NCBI GenBank assembly: GCA_963970005.1
Contig: CAXAMN010021729.1
Location: 30,387-94,386 of the forward strand
Reading direction: 5' to 3'
DNA from: Durusdinium trenchii
Lineage: Eukaryota; Sar; Dinophyceae; Suessiales; Symbiodiniaceae
DNA: 64,000 bases
Translations under genes and position numbers: made by a program
The notes under the pieces: generated by a model
What the model was told of the DNA's origin: nothing
Database searches by the model: none
The model's input: only the letters and a program-made list of their open reading frames with translations
Part shown: positions 22,901-29,425 of the stretch, piece by piece
How the letters are laid out: every line of letters begins with the position of its first letter
Position numbering within the stretch: position 1 is the first letter of the stretch

Positions 22901-25850
22901 TTGCGCTTTGTGAACCGTCATTGATGATCACGGCTGCATTGAACACTGTTGTCCTTTTAGACTTGATTGAACCGTTAAACTGGCCCCCCTCATCACCAGG
23001 GAAGAAGAGCTTCTTCCTTGGTTGCAGGTGGTGGCGCGTCCATGTTTGATGGTTTGGGTCACGCTCCCAATAGTCATTCTTTCGATGGATCTGTGCGGAG
23101 CATGCGCTTGCGCGTTGCGGATCAAATACATGTGCGAATGGATGAGCACTGACGGGAAGTTTGATACCGTTCTTTTCAACGTGCATGCACCCGAAGTACC
23201 TGTCATAGGGCTCTGGTTCGCCCAGATCAACAACCGAGCGAATACCGGCCCAGCCCTTAGCCAAGTTCTTCTTGGGTCCTGCCATCTTGAAATCATCGAC
23301 GTAGACCACCAGGATGAGATCTAACTCATCATGCCTGAAGATTGATTGCCACATTTCAGGCAAAATTTGACGCCATCCCTTTTTGGCTAGATTGGCATTT
23401 AGATGTTGTTCCCAAATACCCCCGCTGTCAGGGTGTCCGTACAATGCTAAAACCATTGGGACCATGGGTTTCCAATATTTCTCTTCCCAATCCTTTGGCC
23501 ACCTGTTGCGAGGTAGTTCAAGCCATGTTGGGATTCCGTTGAAGGTTGCTTGAACATACGCTTGAATTGCATCTGCTTGCTCTTTCCCATACCCTGGTTG
23601 ACAACCGAAGGCATCCAAAATCTTGGCAGCCTCCATCGAGGCGGGGCTTGAGCCGAGCTCAGCGAATAGTGCGTGGTCTGAGTTCTCGTCCCTCACATTG
23701 TTGCCCTGGAATACTGTTCTCCCTTTGAATTTTCTTCTGGGATCATTCTCTGGTAATTCTGAGCCTTTTTCATAGCAGGCCTCGAATATCCTACCCAGAT
23801 GAACCTTCTCTCCCTTTCTTCGGGCCTCCTGAACAATCTTGTGAAGTTCACGTACGAGCTTCTCATCCCATACACCTTTCGTTCTAAGCTTGTTCCATTC
23901 GAGATCAAGTGCTTCTTTTGCTTTTGGTGTTCTTGCAACTTCTTCTTTTGAAACGAGCCTCGCCACTGCTGCCCACATCTCGATATCCTGCTTGAATTCG
24001 AGGCGCTTGATATGTTGTTCAAGCATCTGCCAGATAGGCTGTCTGTGGGCTTCATTGACGGCCCCCCTGGTTCTGGGCATGCAGGGAACTGCGAACGACT
24101 CATCCATCAATACCTTCTTTCTTGCTGGGAGCACCTCCCATTGGCTACCAGATGACCGGAGCGTCGATGCGGCTTTTGATGAGGAACTGGTGACTCCTTC
24201 ATCTTTCTTTTGTTCTTCCTCACGAATTGCTTTTTCCCTTTGTCTTGGACCCATCATTTTCCAGAGTTCCGAAGGGATGCTTCGTGGCCGCTTCGAACCT
24301 TTGTAGGTCTTTACAAGCCTTACTCCGTCATAGTGATAACCATCCGGTACGATCGACCCGTCGGGCATAGTCTCCCCAGGTTCGCGAGGCTCAGCGCTGG
24401 ACTTCTTCATCTCGACGTCAACTGGCGGCTCCTTCTCCTGGGCAGATTCCACTACGGGGTCAGGCGCGATGGATGGTGTGTACTCCAAATCAGATTGTTG
24501 TGGAATGATCGGATCGGGTACAGGAGGGATCACACGATCAGCAATTGGTTCTGGAGGTGGCTCAAGGCTGTCTGCTTTTGCTTTCAGCGGAAACACATGG
24601 GTTTCAGAGGGCAACTCCAATCGCTTGGTGCGTTGAATGACAACGCTGCCATGCTCCAAATGGTAGTCGATGGCTTCAAGCTTCGTGACAAGATACTCCC
24701 CTCTCCACACAAAACCTGGCTGAATGTGATATCCTAGAAATACTCCTTCATTCGAGGTTGGTGAAAGCTTGCCTGCAGTGTTGTCTGCCCTATCAGGGTT
24801 GTTCCAGAATAACACTTTGGCACCGAAAGGAATGCACATCCCGTCGAACTCCGTACCGAACCTCAATGACCATGGACTGTCCCCCCCTGACAACTGCGGG
24901 TTAGCGTTGACGGCTATGGCAAAATGCTGCATCGCCATCGGCCACATGCGCAAAGGCATCCCTGCTTGCGCAAGGTTGGACCGAGCCCCCTCCAGCATTT
25001 GTCGTATTTCGCGTTCCACGAACGACTTGCTAGAGTCCACGTACTCTATTGACGTTTGATGCCTATAGCCAAGTTCCTTAATGGCGGCCTTCAATTCCCG
25101 ACTATTTTCCGTGTAGATCACTTCAACCTCATCCTTTCCGTTGACAAAGTGGTTGATGGCAAAAGTGCAATCTTCGGCAAATCGAGATTGGCTCGGGTAC
25201 ACATACCGGAACTGCATATGGATGTCTTTAATGACCAACGCGACCTTCTCACCTTTCATGCCTTCTTCTACGTTTGCCTCAATGAGCACGTGGTCGGCAA
25301 TGATGTGGTCTCCGAACCGAGTTGTGTCAACCCTTGCTTGTCCGCCCTTAGACCTGGCGTATGGTGCGAGCATACGCGCCCTTTGGCACGTGCGGCAGAA
25401 TGGGTTCTTTGGGAAGTGAAGAAATTGGTGCTTGGACGACTGGGCTTCGACGATGAGGTCGGCTGACTTTCTGCTCCTCACCGCTACTACCTCCTCGTCA
25501 TCTGGATTCACACCTTCATCAATTCCCTCTTCTTCGTCCCTGATAGGCTTGGAAACGCCGGGCAAAGCTAAAAGCTTGCGAACCTTGGCTGGCTTAAAAG
25601 ACTTTGTGCTGACAACTGGGCATGAATCATCCAAAATGGGAACATGACCATCAACTTTCAGGACGACTGCTTTTCCATCTGGACGGACAAGGAACGGTGA
25701 CGACCCTGCCGGCCAAACGAAGCTGTACCCCTGATCCATACATCTTGTGCCAACCGAAAGGACCGACGGTGTTTGATATGTAAGGAGTGATCGACCCTGG
25801 CAGTGTGTTGAGATCAATTTCAGCAACTGCATTAGACTGTGTTGAACCAT
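16926..25850 (-). CDS. Copia Pol polyprotein with large accessory C-terminus (2,974 aa)
   Basis: First ATG of the frame is at 25850, but the initial 25 or so residues overlap protease in another frame, so Pol is probably made by +1 frameshifting from Gag-Pro. Domains in order: integrase zinc site (H141, H145, C152, C155); integrase core (D186, E248 where Asp is expected, E279); reverse transcriptase (about 640-905, D760 and YVDDF 850-854); RNase H (about 1140-1400, DADFAGE at 1204-1210, E1248, D1337); methyltransferase-like (about 1446-1665); SGNH-like (about 1778-2005); acidic linker; Tpt1/KptA-like (about 2228-2480); CxxC-x10-CxxC ribbon (2560-2577); basic and Pro-rich linker; aromatic-rich tail. 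Residues 1-1400 fit the copia family. Typical copia Pols end after RNase H, so more than half of this protein is additional. Stop TAA at 16926-16928. Confidence 0.95.
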   Translation of the reverse strand: MVQHSLMQLLKLISTHCQGRSLLTYQTPSVLSVGTRCMDQGYSFVWPAGSSPFLVRPDGKAVVLKVDGHVPILDDSCPVVSTKSFKPAKVRKLLALPGVSKPIRDEEEGIDEGVNPDDEEVVAVRSRKSADLIVEAQSSKHQFLHFPKNPFCRTCQRARMLAPYARSKGGQARVDTTRFGDHIIADHVLIEANVEEGMKGEKVALVIKDIHMQFRYVYPSQSRFAEDCTFAINHFVNGKDEVEVIYTENSRELKAAIKELGYRHQTSIEYVDSSKSFVEREIRQMLEGARSNLAQAGMPLRMWPMAMQHFAIAVNANPQLSGGDSPWSLRFGTEFDGMCIPFGAKVLFWNNPDRADNTAGKLSPTSNEGVFLGYHIQPGFVWRGEYLVTKLEAIDYHLEHGSVVIQRTKRLELPSETHVFPLKAKADSLEPPPEPIADRVIPPVPDPIIPQQSDLEYTPSIAPDPVVESAQEKEPPVDVEMKKSSAEPREPGETMPDGSIVPDGYHYDGVRLVKTYKGSKRPRSIPSELWKMMGPRQREKAIREEEQKKDEGVTSSSSKAASTLRSSGSQWEVLPARKKVLMDESFAVPCMPRTRGAVNEAHRQPIWQMLEQHIKRLEFKQDIEMWAAVARLVSKEEVARTPKAKEALDLEWNKLRTKGVWDEKLVRELHKIVQEARRKGEKVHLGRIFEACYEKGSELPENDPRRKFKGRTVFQGNNVRDENSDHALFAELGSSPASMEAAKILDAFGCQPGYGKEQADAIQAYVQATFNGIPTWLELPRNRWPKDWEEKYWKPMVPMVLALYGHPDSGGIWEQHLNANLAKKGWRQILPEMWQSIFRHDELDLILVVYVDDFKMAGPKKNLAKGWAGIRSVVDLGEPEPYDRYFGCMHVEKNGIKLPVSAHPFAHVFDPQRASACSAQIHRKNDYWERDPNHQTWTRHHLQPRKKLFFPGDEGGQFNGSIKSKRTTVFNAAVIINDGSQSATNTRLPKERIATYEDDWTLKNPNMKADIFWTGKTIFHYGDNKPSAAAPSKNRPGPHRSKREAKKEAKEQRFKPIESVAPKPAGCMTKPVNLVRYDMSSFLESCVEAYCKLAQVKPETLKKSYTPFTELGIPKPTLSEKEEPGRLQPIASKVLMKILFAAHMARFDLLRATQSLASRVTKWSIECDVGLHRLVSYIHHTKNQYLEGFVGDSFEECQLWLFADADFAGEHDSKSTTGVTMILVGPSTYYPLNAYSKKQTVTSMSSTEAEVVAANHGVRAEGIPTLALFEQLMLFKQAPDAAARLAAMPKQEGIFTIIDPEIDAMRNGNVDSGLKAGHINGMVAYFPEFCRVKLMEDNQATITILSTGHSQSMRHANRTQCVSFRWLKQQFECGQFELVNVKTDFQVADILTKPFTSPAKWEHALRLIGIGPSLVQSTDRSEARASAPANVSCEGIDQGGDSSKYPHRLVVEFCCSSTSKLGEQRKPAKNCKVIRVTEQEDGTSESCRQWLAQEIEAFKKVHPNGTVFFYASLPCTGGSPWTNVNKDLPNGSERIAEQQQLFGKLFKSFKRCIADASPHKPSVTFELSKNCKYWSWPSVQKFISDYKLRQHAFHGCQFGLKGLSGKPLKKGWKIATDVPQLATLDNYICSGDHVHEQSRGKSLKLAAGYTFELTDMLHDAFRSRTVELTRPKPIRAVACYPSPTMAQPERHYSEHQLEILRGWDTLFQRLLTSSIFADVGQDQGAQEMALGLAHDHTAQSVVDTWRESYECVQHILNPFIEAKRSSLAYHRPPSAVTGPVYQVLISDSTLAMVSGGKKTRQRHDLERAFHDNRCRHVLQFHHEMHWGAELRTLIKRAIICARAIRKDVPDARIYVNVVWAGNELVGENGIVSTNRYPYTEAKGDPIKIEADTKRHLTWYVEQGRKAGCNVLAVSCIPNASIYELHSIYTHFGKDIKRWFRETFAEPDVVIIDLDPLLWQMELKDQFHMTFCDKNQSRVLSWFNANFYILHLSAILSPHVHGMNEANQRNGKRDLRVLDASLSPFTPASEEYRQAVIDVIHRREENRKRIEAASRPLTVEEVRREQPDLDEYLEEDEIMELPIAVATKTDDPMNDDDAPPVTIARTAVKEESDDEEEPAPEAEAAQSVQPSSASPKAKAMPSASSAPKKENLRAGRITKEEWEAMLLDSQFEETYIINHHLSGQAEYRYTEVEDVHGKVVPGVIVDGHPYELILISGWSFESPPRWYRLPQWLKSHLTRASGILRGNITTNDWDTQHDEDRFLDLNQFVSALFAELPEAKMKVTDLMHMGKLDNKDRFEYLAIAGYQRATAINQTYWPLKIRAASGHNNQFIRSESDLFFNADVIYVRHQDAGRDLSSFRGTGVPVMESIEDVPAMAYHRTFHAAIKGIQQDGLLVGGGARRNSGRAHIYLARSQIRQNEVVPGNRRLNPIEVVIALREAVADGLICFTTKSGAVLSPYNISSAYIVHIRDTEKDIILWSRSNATRAVPKAQQASREGVPSTAPAASSAGSTDVAMEPVPTQKRERPEGEEPEAEEDLEVIVPEPPQEAQRENIPTEEIMCPGCGANLVSGTIVCPACNTNITGTSEVKRGILAKRRELLNKLGYKYLDADTIERIGSQSKQFREESARGNRSPEGDYVGTARQQLKRAIGLGYTSMADRYENDVQFVERMTEHNITLLDIQLRDIVAHGHLPMPPRTRAQVDLGVGMRTANDLDFAKLMYVDEDIADITSSDPGLLERFEHSHWVIIWQRELYSLKEFQDLCDHRKTRGKGTNLLTFTCVMEIVETPSMRELHETIDSSLPVAQQLVQKKRHQSERAAERNAAKGRGKASRAHVAASVRNAHAVAPKTPPKAAPSQRATPSAEPEGESSPSAGYNAIGQIDICQMPTAKFPPSPPTTLQHPPAPKTPPIPSPASTTTSKSVPVRDAREGALRTARAVAREYQDGDRWGYYTFYQGQWWTRDYYGRWSTGNWRSY
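18120..18173 (-). other. Zinc ribbon in Pol tail (residues 2560-2577)
   Basis: CPGCGANL followed ten residues later by CPAC gives a CxxC-x10-CxxC zinc ribbon. It follows an acidic, Pro/Glu-rich linker and precedes a basic helical region (KRGILAKRRELLNKLGY). Short ribbons of this kind usually bind nucleic acid or protein; the partner is unknown. The polyprotein ends in an aromatic, Gly-rich segment (DRWGYYTFYQGQWWTRDYYG) of unknown role. Confidence 0.75.
18411..19169 (-). other. Tpt1/KptA-like domain in Pol (residues ~2228-2480)
   Basis: Tpt1/KptA enzymes remove an internal RNA 2'-phosphate using NAD+. Their landmarks appear here in order: LTRASGILRG (cf. LSKxLSxxLRH), NKDRFEY (cf. NDKxRFE), IRAASGHN (cf. 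IRAxQGHS), YHRT (cf. HGT) and GRAHIYLA (cf. RxHVHLA). Of the four catalytic residues known in the family, Arg is kept at 2244, 2321 and 2405, but the His after the first Arg is Gly2245. Gln before GH is also lost. The fold assignment is moderately strong; activity is doubtful. It could be a pseudoenzyme that binds RNA, NAD+ or ADP-ribose. Confidence 0.6.
19836..20519 (-). other. SGNH-hydrolase-like domain in Pol (residues ~1778-2005)
   Basis: The three signature blocks of SGNH/GDSL hydrolases occur in order and spacing: VLISDSTL (Ser1788 as nucleophile, cf. GDS), VVWAGNEL (Gly1861, Asn1862, cf. GxND) and KDQFHMT (Asp1964, His1967, the DxxH dyad). The Gly of block I is Ser, and block III has NE where ND is usual. 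SGNH-type esterase domains are known in ORF1 proteins of some non-LTR elements; I know of none in copia Pol, so this is inference from motifs. Confidence 0.5.
20856..21515 (-). other. Methyltransferase-like region in Pol (residues ~1446-1665)
   Basis: Directly after RNase H, LVVEFCCSSTSKLGE could be a SAM-binding motif I. ASLPCTGGSPWTNVN holds a Pro-Cys reminiscent of motif IV of C5-cytosine methyltransferases, and VTFELSKNCKYW holds a Glu in the place of motif VI. The glycine-rich loop of motif I is not canonical, and neither the ENV tripeptide nor a clear motif VIII-X is visible, so it may be a diverged or inactive relative. Dinoflagellate copia elements carrying C5 methyltransferases have been reported, which makes the assignment plausible. 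Confidence 0.4.
21651..22433 (-). other. RNase H domain of Pol (residues ~1140-1400)
   Basis: Copia-type RNase H: LFADADFAGEHDSKSTTG provides the first Asp pair, SMSSTEAEVVAANHG the Glu, and KLMEDNQATI the later Asp. HANRTQCVSFRWLKQQ and DILTKPF are the usual closing motifs of the copia Pol. All expected acidic residues are present. Confidence 0.9.
23136..23933 (-). other. Reverse transcriptase domain of Pol (residues ~640-905)
   Basis: RVT_2-type reverse transcriptase: RTVFQGNNV, ELGSSPASMEA, EQADAIQAYVQA (catalytic Asp760), LALYGHPDSGGIWEQHL and LVVYVDDFKMAGP (Asp852 and Asp853). All three catalytic aspartates are intact. Confidence 0.93.
24861..25448 (-). other. Integrase of Pol (residues ~135-330)
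   Basis: The N-terminal zinc site is H141-x3-H145-x6-C152-x2-C155. The catalytic core has Asp186 (IIADHVLI) and Glu279 (SFVEREIRQ). At the second acidic position the frame reads IYTENSRELKAA, with Glu248 (codon GAA, 25107-25109) where the family has Asp. The element has a proper target duplication, so its own insertion was catalysed by some functional integrase; this copy's enzyme may be impaired. Confidence 0.88.
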
Positions 25851-28542
25851 TCGCTGTGATGAAGCTGATCGGCTGTTCCGTGCTACGCCTATTGTAAGCT
25901 CCGACTTGGGACAACATGGACTCGCTAATCAGGTCCTGCTCGCTTCCAGAGTCGATGAGCCATTGATGGCGACCTTTTGGCGCAGGCGTGGCGACGGTTG
26001 GTGGCATCAACACGATATTGATCTTGCATGGTGCTAGCAGATTCCTACAACACTTGCAAGTCAGACTTTCAAGGTCATCAACGCAATTGAAACCACATGA
26101 TGGTTGAACCAGATTTCCGAACTGCTTCGCAGCCTCTTGCAATTTTCTGGCTGCCGTTTTGGCATTCAACACATGGATTGGGTCCGACTTCTTTGCTGCT
26201 TCGGCAGTAGTGAGGACATCGTCATACTTCCTAGGACCGTGAACGACTGGGTTGCACCGACCAAAAGCATTTATCTTCTTTACTCCTACCCTTTTGTCGA
26301 AGGTAACATGTTTCTCATACTGCGCCACCCTTTCTTTTGTTGGGCTACGATACGAACCGAGCTTGCGGCGAGTAGCGCTGCATGCGTAGCTTGATCGAAC
26401 ACAGGGAGTAGCCGACTTTTTCGGCTTTGGCTCCTTCTTGGGCTTCGGAGAATTTGGCCGAGCTGGGTCCTTCGGAGCAGCTGCACTCTTCTTCTCATGC
26501 AGGTACAGACACTTGTCCCCACGGCGGCAATCCCCTCGTGCAAAGTAGATGCATGGAGTCTTTGCCATTTCCTCTTTGTTGAGCTTTTTCTTCGGGTCAC
26601 GACTGGGCACACGAGGTGTCCTTTGTCTTGAAGGTGATCTATCCTTCTTGTCATGACGGTATGGGCAATCCTTTCCCTTTGCGCACTTCCCTTTCACGAA
26701 GTCCCTACATGGAATCTTCTTTTTATCAGGAGTTCTTCCCCTTGGGGGCGTTTTCTCCCTCTTGGCTGGGGGCACCACGGGTAATCCTGCCCTGTCTTTG
26801 GGATTGTTCGGCTTTGGCTGATTCTTGTCGACAATTCGATCTCGATTCTCCCTAAGCCTTTCGCGATCGATCAGGTCTCGGATGGCTTTCACAAGGAACG
26901 AGTACGTTTTACTTGGGTCACCTTCCTTTGCCCGATCATAGGTGTCAATGTCATACTTGAGTAGCGTGCTAGGACGGATCTGACGGAGCAAAACATCACG
27001 AAGGACTGTTTCTTCGGGCTCCTTCTTCATACCGGCCAACACAGCATCCCAGCGATTGATGAATTTCTTGAGGTCAGCAATTGTATCTCCAAACTTCGCT
27101 ACCTTTAAAAGGTCTTCTAGTGAGTAGAGAGTACCTGCCTCCTCAGACGTTTTGAAGTAGTCATCAAACATGAGAAGTACTGTTCGACCTCTGGTTTGAT
27201 TTCCTTTCTTCGCTTGCTCTTCCTTATGGTTAAGGATTCTATTTCCCAGGTCGCCGCGGGCTGACTTGGTGAGAGCAGCGGTGAGCTTCGTGTCCAAGGT
27301 CACGAACTTTCTTGGGTTTTGGAGCTTTGCCTCGAGTTCAGCACGTGAGGGTTTCGGATCCCAAACCTCGATAATCCACTCCCATGCTTCATCGGGCTTG
27401 TCAGACGACGATCGAACGAGCTCACGGACCAAATTCTTCCATTGACGGTAAGTCTCAGGCGTGGGCATGTCCGGTATGGCAATCGCATCGGCTTCTTTGA
27501 CCCTTGGTTTGCCTTCATCATCTTTCTTGGACTTCATTTCTCTGAGTAGCTCCGCGAGGCCACTCATCAGCGCGGTGGCATCGCCTGAAGAAGCCGGGAC
27601 TTTGCCATCGACTCCTCCATCGCCAACGTGAGACATACGTTCGTCGGCCGTTTCACGAGCGTCGACGAATTGTTCGTCCTTGCCTTGGGCAGGCTCCAAC
27701 GCTGCAGGGAGTGGTGCTGTCGCAGTCGCTCTCGACGGATAGAAATCACCAAGTTTCTGGGCAAACTTTGCGTCTAGCCTCGCCTTCCAATCGATCTCTA
27801 TCGGTTGGGGCAAAGCCTCACGGCCTGCTGGCTCGGACAGCACTGGCGTTGCTGTACCAGGCAGGTGTTGCGGCGCTTCAGCTTCATGCCCTGGGATCAG
27901 TCCGTCGAGTTGGTCTTGCAGTAATGCATTGGTCTCTGATGCCTTTTGCAATTCCTGTTCAAGACGTTCTTTCTGCTCAGCCCACTCGGTCTCCATGCTT
28001 TGGTGTTGCCTACGTTCTTCTTCAAGGAGTGCTCTAGCTTTGTTAGATGCATCCTCTACCATTTTCTCGAACATAGATTCCAGCTCCCTCATCTTATCGT
28101 TCATCTTCTGTATATGAAGTTTCTCTGCTTCTGCCTTCTGCTCCGACATTCTCTTTTGATGTAGGCTGTCCGCGCTAGCGACCTTGGCCTGACTTTCAGC
28201 CAACTGTCCTTCTAGTAAGTTGATTCGACCTTGCATGGCAAGAATCTGCTTGTTGCAGACTTCCCTTGCCTGATCGATTGCAATCCTACATTGCGAGCCT
28301 AAGGCTTGGATCGTTGATTGCATGATCTCTCGATGCCTTTGCTCTGCTTCGAAGCGAACGGCTTCCTCATTTCCTGAGGCAATCTGGTGAACATTGTTCT
28401 GAATGAACTGGAAATATGCCGTGACGCCTTCAGATCCCATGACAACGTCTTCGGGCACGAGGTTGCCCCCGGCGGCCTGTGTAGGATCGCCGGCGTATGG
28501 GATGAGGGCGAGCGCGGCATTCACACCATCGTCTGTAGCCAT
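25651..28542 (-). CDS. Copia Gag-protease polyprotein (963 aa)
   Basis: Starts with ATG at 28542, only 23 nt inside the 5' LTR. Residues about 60-215 are a long Gln/Glu/Lys-rich coiled coil; about 350-570 look like a helical capsid-type region (TYRQWKNLVRELVRSS, SLEDLLKVAKFGDTIADLKK). Two CCCH zinc fingers follow (C612-x7-C620-x5-C626-x3-H630 and C664-x7-C672-x5-C678-x3-H682) within basic sequence. The aspartic protease active site is QWLIDSGSEQD (Asp864). The homologous protein path leaves this frame near residue 924 (about 25771), where Pol continues in the +1 frame; the last 40 residues or so are out-of-frame tail. Stop at 25651-25653. Confidence 0.93.
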   Translation of the reverse strand: MATDDGVNAALALIPYAGDPTQAAGGNLVPEDVVMGSEGVTAYFQFIQNNVHQIASGNEEAVRFEAEQRHREIMQSTIQALGSQCRIAIDQAREVCNKQILAMQGRINLLEGQLAESQAKVASADSLHQKRMSEQKAEAEKLHIQKMNDKMRELESMFEKMVEDASNKARALLEEERRQHQSMETEWAEQKERLEQELQKASETNALLQDQLDGLIPGHEAEAPQHLPGTATPVLSEPAGREALPQPIEIDWKARLDAKFAQKLGDFYPSRATATAPLPAALEPAQGKDEQFVDARETADERMSHVGDGGVDGKVPASSGDATALMSGLAELLREMKSKKDDEGKPRVKEADAIAIPDMPTPETYRQWKNLVRELVRSSSDKPDEAWEWIIEVWDPKPSRAELEAKLQNPRKFVTLDTKLTAALTKSARGDLGNRILNHKEEQAKKGNQTRGRTVLLMFDDYFKTSEEAGTLYSLEDLLKVAKFGDTIADLKKFINRWDAVLAGMKKEPEETVLRDVLLRQIRPSTLLKYDIDTYDRAKEGDPSKTYSFLVKAIRDLIDRERLRENRDRIVDKNQPKPNNPKDRAGLPVVPPAKREKTPPRGRTPDKKKIPCRDFVKGKCAKGKDCPYRHDKKDRSPSRQRTPRVPSRDPKKKLNKEEMAKTPCIYFARGDCRRGDKCLYLHEKKSAAAPKDPARPNSPKPKKEPKPKKSATPCVRSSYACSATRRKLGSYRSPTKERVAQYEKHVTFDKRVGVKKINAFGRCNPVVHGPRKYDDVLTTAEAAKKSDPIHVLNAKTAARKLQEAAKQFGNLVQPSCGFNCVDDLESLTCKCCRNLLAPCKINIVLMPPTVATPAPKGRHQWLIDSGSEQDLISESMLSQVGAYNRRSTEQPISFITANGSTQSNAVAEIDLNTLPGSITPYISNTVGPFGWHKMYGSGVQLRLAGRVVTVPCPSRWKSSRPES
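26497..26709 (-). other. Tandem CCCH zinc fingers of Gag (residues 612-682)
   Basis: Two fingers of identical spacing, C-x7-C-x5-C-x3-H, separated by a basic Arg/Ser/Pro linker. This spacing is typical of eukaryotic RNA-binding CCCH proteins; canonical retroviral and copia Gags use CCHC knuckles. The fingers presumably package element RNA. Confidence 0.9.
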
Positions 28543-28547
28543 GGCAG

Positions 28548-28565
28548 AGGCTACGGCTGATAACC
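28548..28565 (-). promoter_or_regulatory. Primer-binding-site region
   Basis: Directly after the 5' LTR the element strand reads GGTTATCAGCCGTAGCC. It shares TATCAG with the initiator-tRNA-type primer sites of many copia elements (TGGTATCAGAG) but is not a clean match, and the tRNA used cannot be named from this window. The whole leader to the gag ATG is 23 nt. Confidence 0.4.
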
Positions 28566-28712
28566 TGTATTTTCAGGCTCAACCACTAAAATACAGTCAA
28601 ATTCCGCTAAGCTGCAACTGCTAGCGCTCCTTTTTGTCGCGATGAGCTGCGTGCTTGAGCCAAGAATTGGCATTGTGCGTAAAAGCTTAGCTTTAGGTGA
28701 TGTATTTCAACA
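28566..28712 (-). repeat. 5' LTR of copia element (147 bp)
   Basis: Identical to the 3' LTR at 16649-16795, TG...CA ended, followed outside by AACAG. No TATA box is apparent on the element strand. The spliced-leader-like stretch lies at plus 28654-28672. Confidence 0.95.
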
Positions 28713-28717
28713 AACAG
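28713..28717. repeat. Target-site duplication, right copy (AACAG)
   Basis: Matches 16644-16648 exactly, flanking the outer edge of the 5' LTR. Confidence 0.93.
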
Positions 28718-29410
28718 AAAACCACTGCCATCCACTGCCATCCATTCAGCCAGCCTGAAAGGAGGGTACTTCAGATGTTGATCCCAGCTCCTGGAGGGCG
28801 TAAAGCAGCCTAAAGCATCATCTCCACCCCTTTCGCAAAAATGACAAACGCAGGTGGGCTACTATTGGGCTTTGGGGCACTGAAACTGACAGGCAGTGGA
28901 CAGTGGTTCACTGGGTGGCTGGAAGTTCCATGTAGCTTCTCCCACCAGAATCGCACGGCTGTATCACGCATGACGTGCCCAGCTTCTGCTTCAATCAGCA
29001 TCTGATCTTGACTTTCTACTGTGATTGAAAGCTAGGCAGTGAATAAATTGAACTATACATACTGGCCCTTTATCAAAGCAGGATGCTCAGCAGCGGATAG
29101 CATCTCGACGTGAAGGACTGATCGGTGCCGAGCCAGTGACCAGTGACCAGTGACGTGAAGCCCCTCTTTTGACATCTGTTAAGTCCCTTCTTCCAAGGCC
29201 CTGCTTTAGTTTGGCATTCTTTTGTTGGCTTTAGAGTTCGGTCGAAGAAACCACAGAACACCGAGCAGTCCTGCAGGTTGCCTTCAGACCGCTCCTCAAT
29301 GATGCCCTTGCAGGGTGCGGGCTAAACACGGCCAATCACCGGACGATTTCCAGTTCGTTGCGACGCACAAAAAGCCGCGACCTGCGACCTGGGAATGTGA
29401 CGTCTGGGGC

Positions 29411-29425
29411 GGGGGGGGGGGGGGG
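29411..29425 (+). repeat. Poly-G run (G15)
   Basis: Fifteen consecutive G on plus, preceded by GGGGC; a candidate for G-quadruplex structure or assembly length error. Confidence 0.9.

Larger units (their letters stand above)
16649..28712 (-). mobile_element. Intact Ty1/copia-type LTR retrotransposon, 12,064 bp
   Basis: Complete element on the minus strand: 5' LTR (28566-28712), a 23 nt leader with the primer-site region, gag-protease ORF (963 codons), pol ORF (2,974 codons), a 130 nt 3' leader, a polypurine tract and the 3' LTR. The order integrase, reverse transcriptase, RNase H is that of the copia (Pseudoviridae-like) group. Identical LTRs, matching 5 bp target duplications and unbroken long frames show recent insertion with little decay. 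The anomalies are the frame change between protease and integrase, a D-to-E substitution in integrase and a roughly 1,560-residue C-terminal extension with accessory domains. Confidence 0.97.

Noticed and set aside
16926..28542. Many plus-strand frames across the retrotransposon
   Set aside because: They are antisense shadows of the gag and pol frames, which have full domain support.
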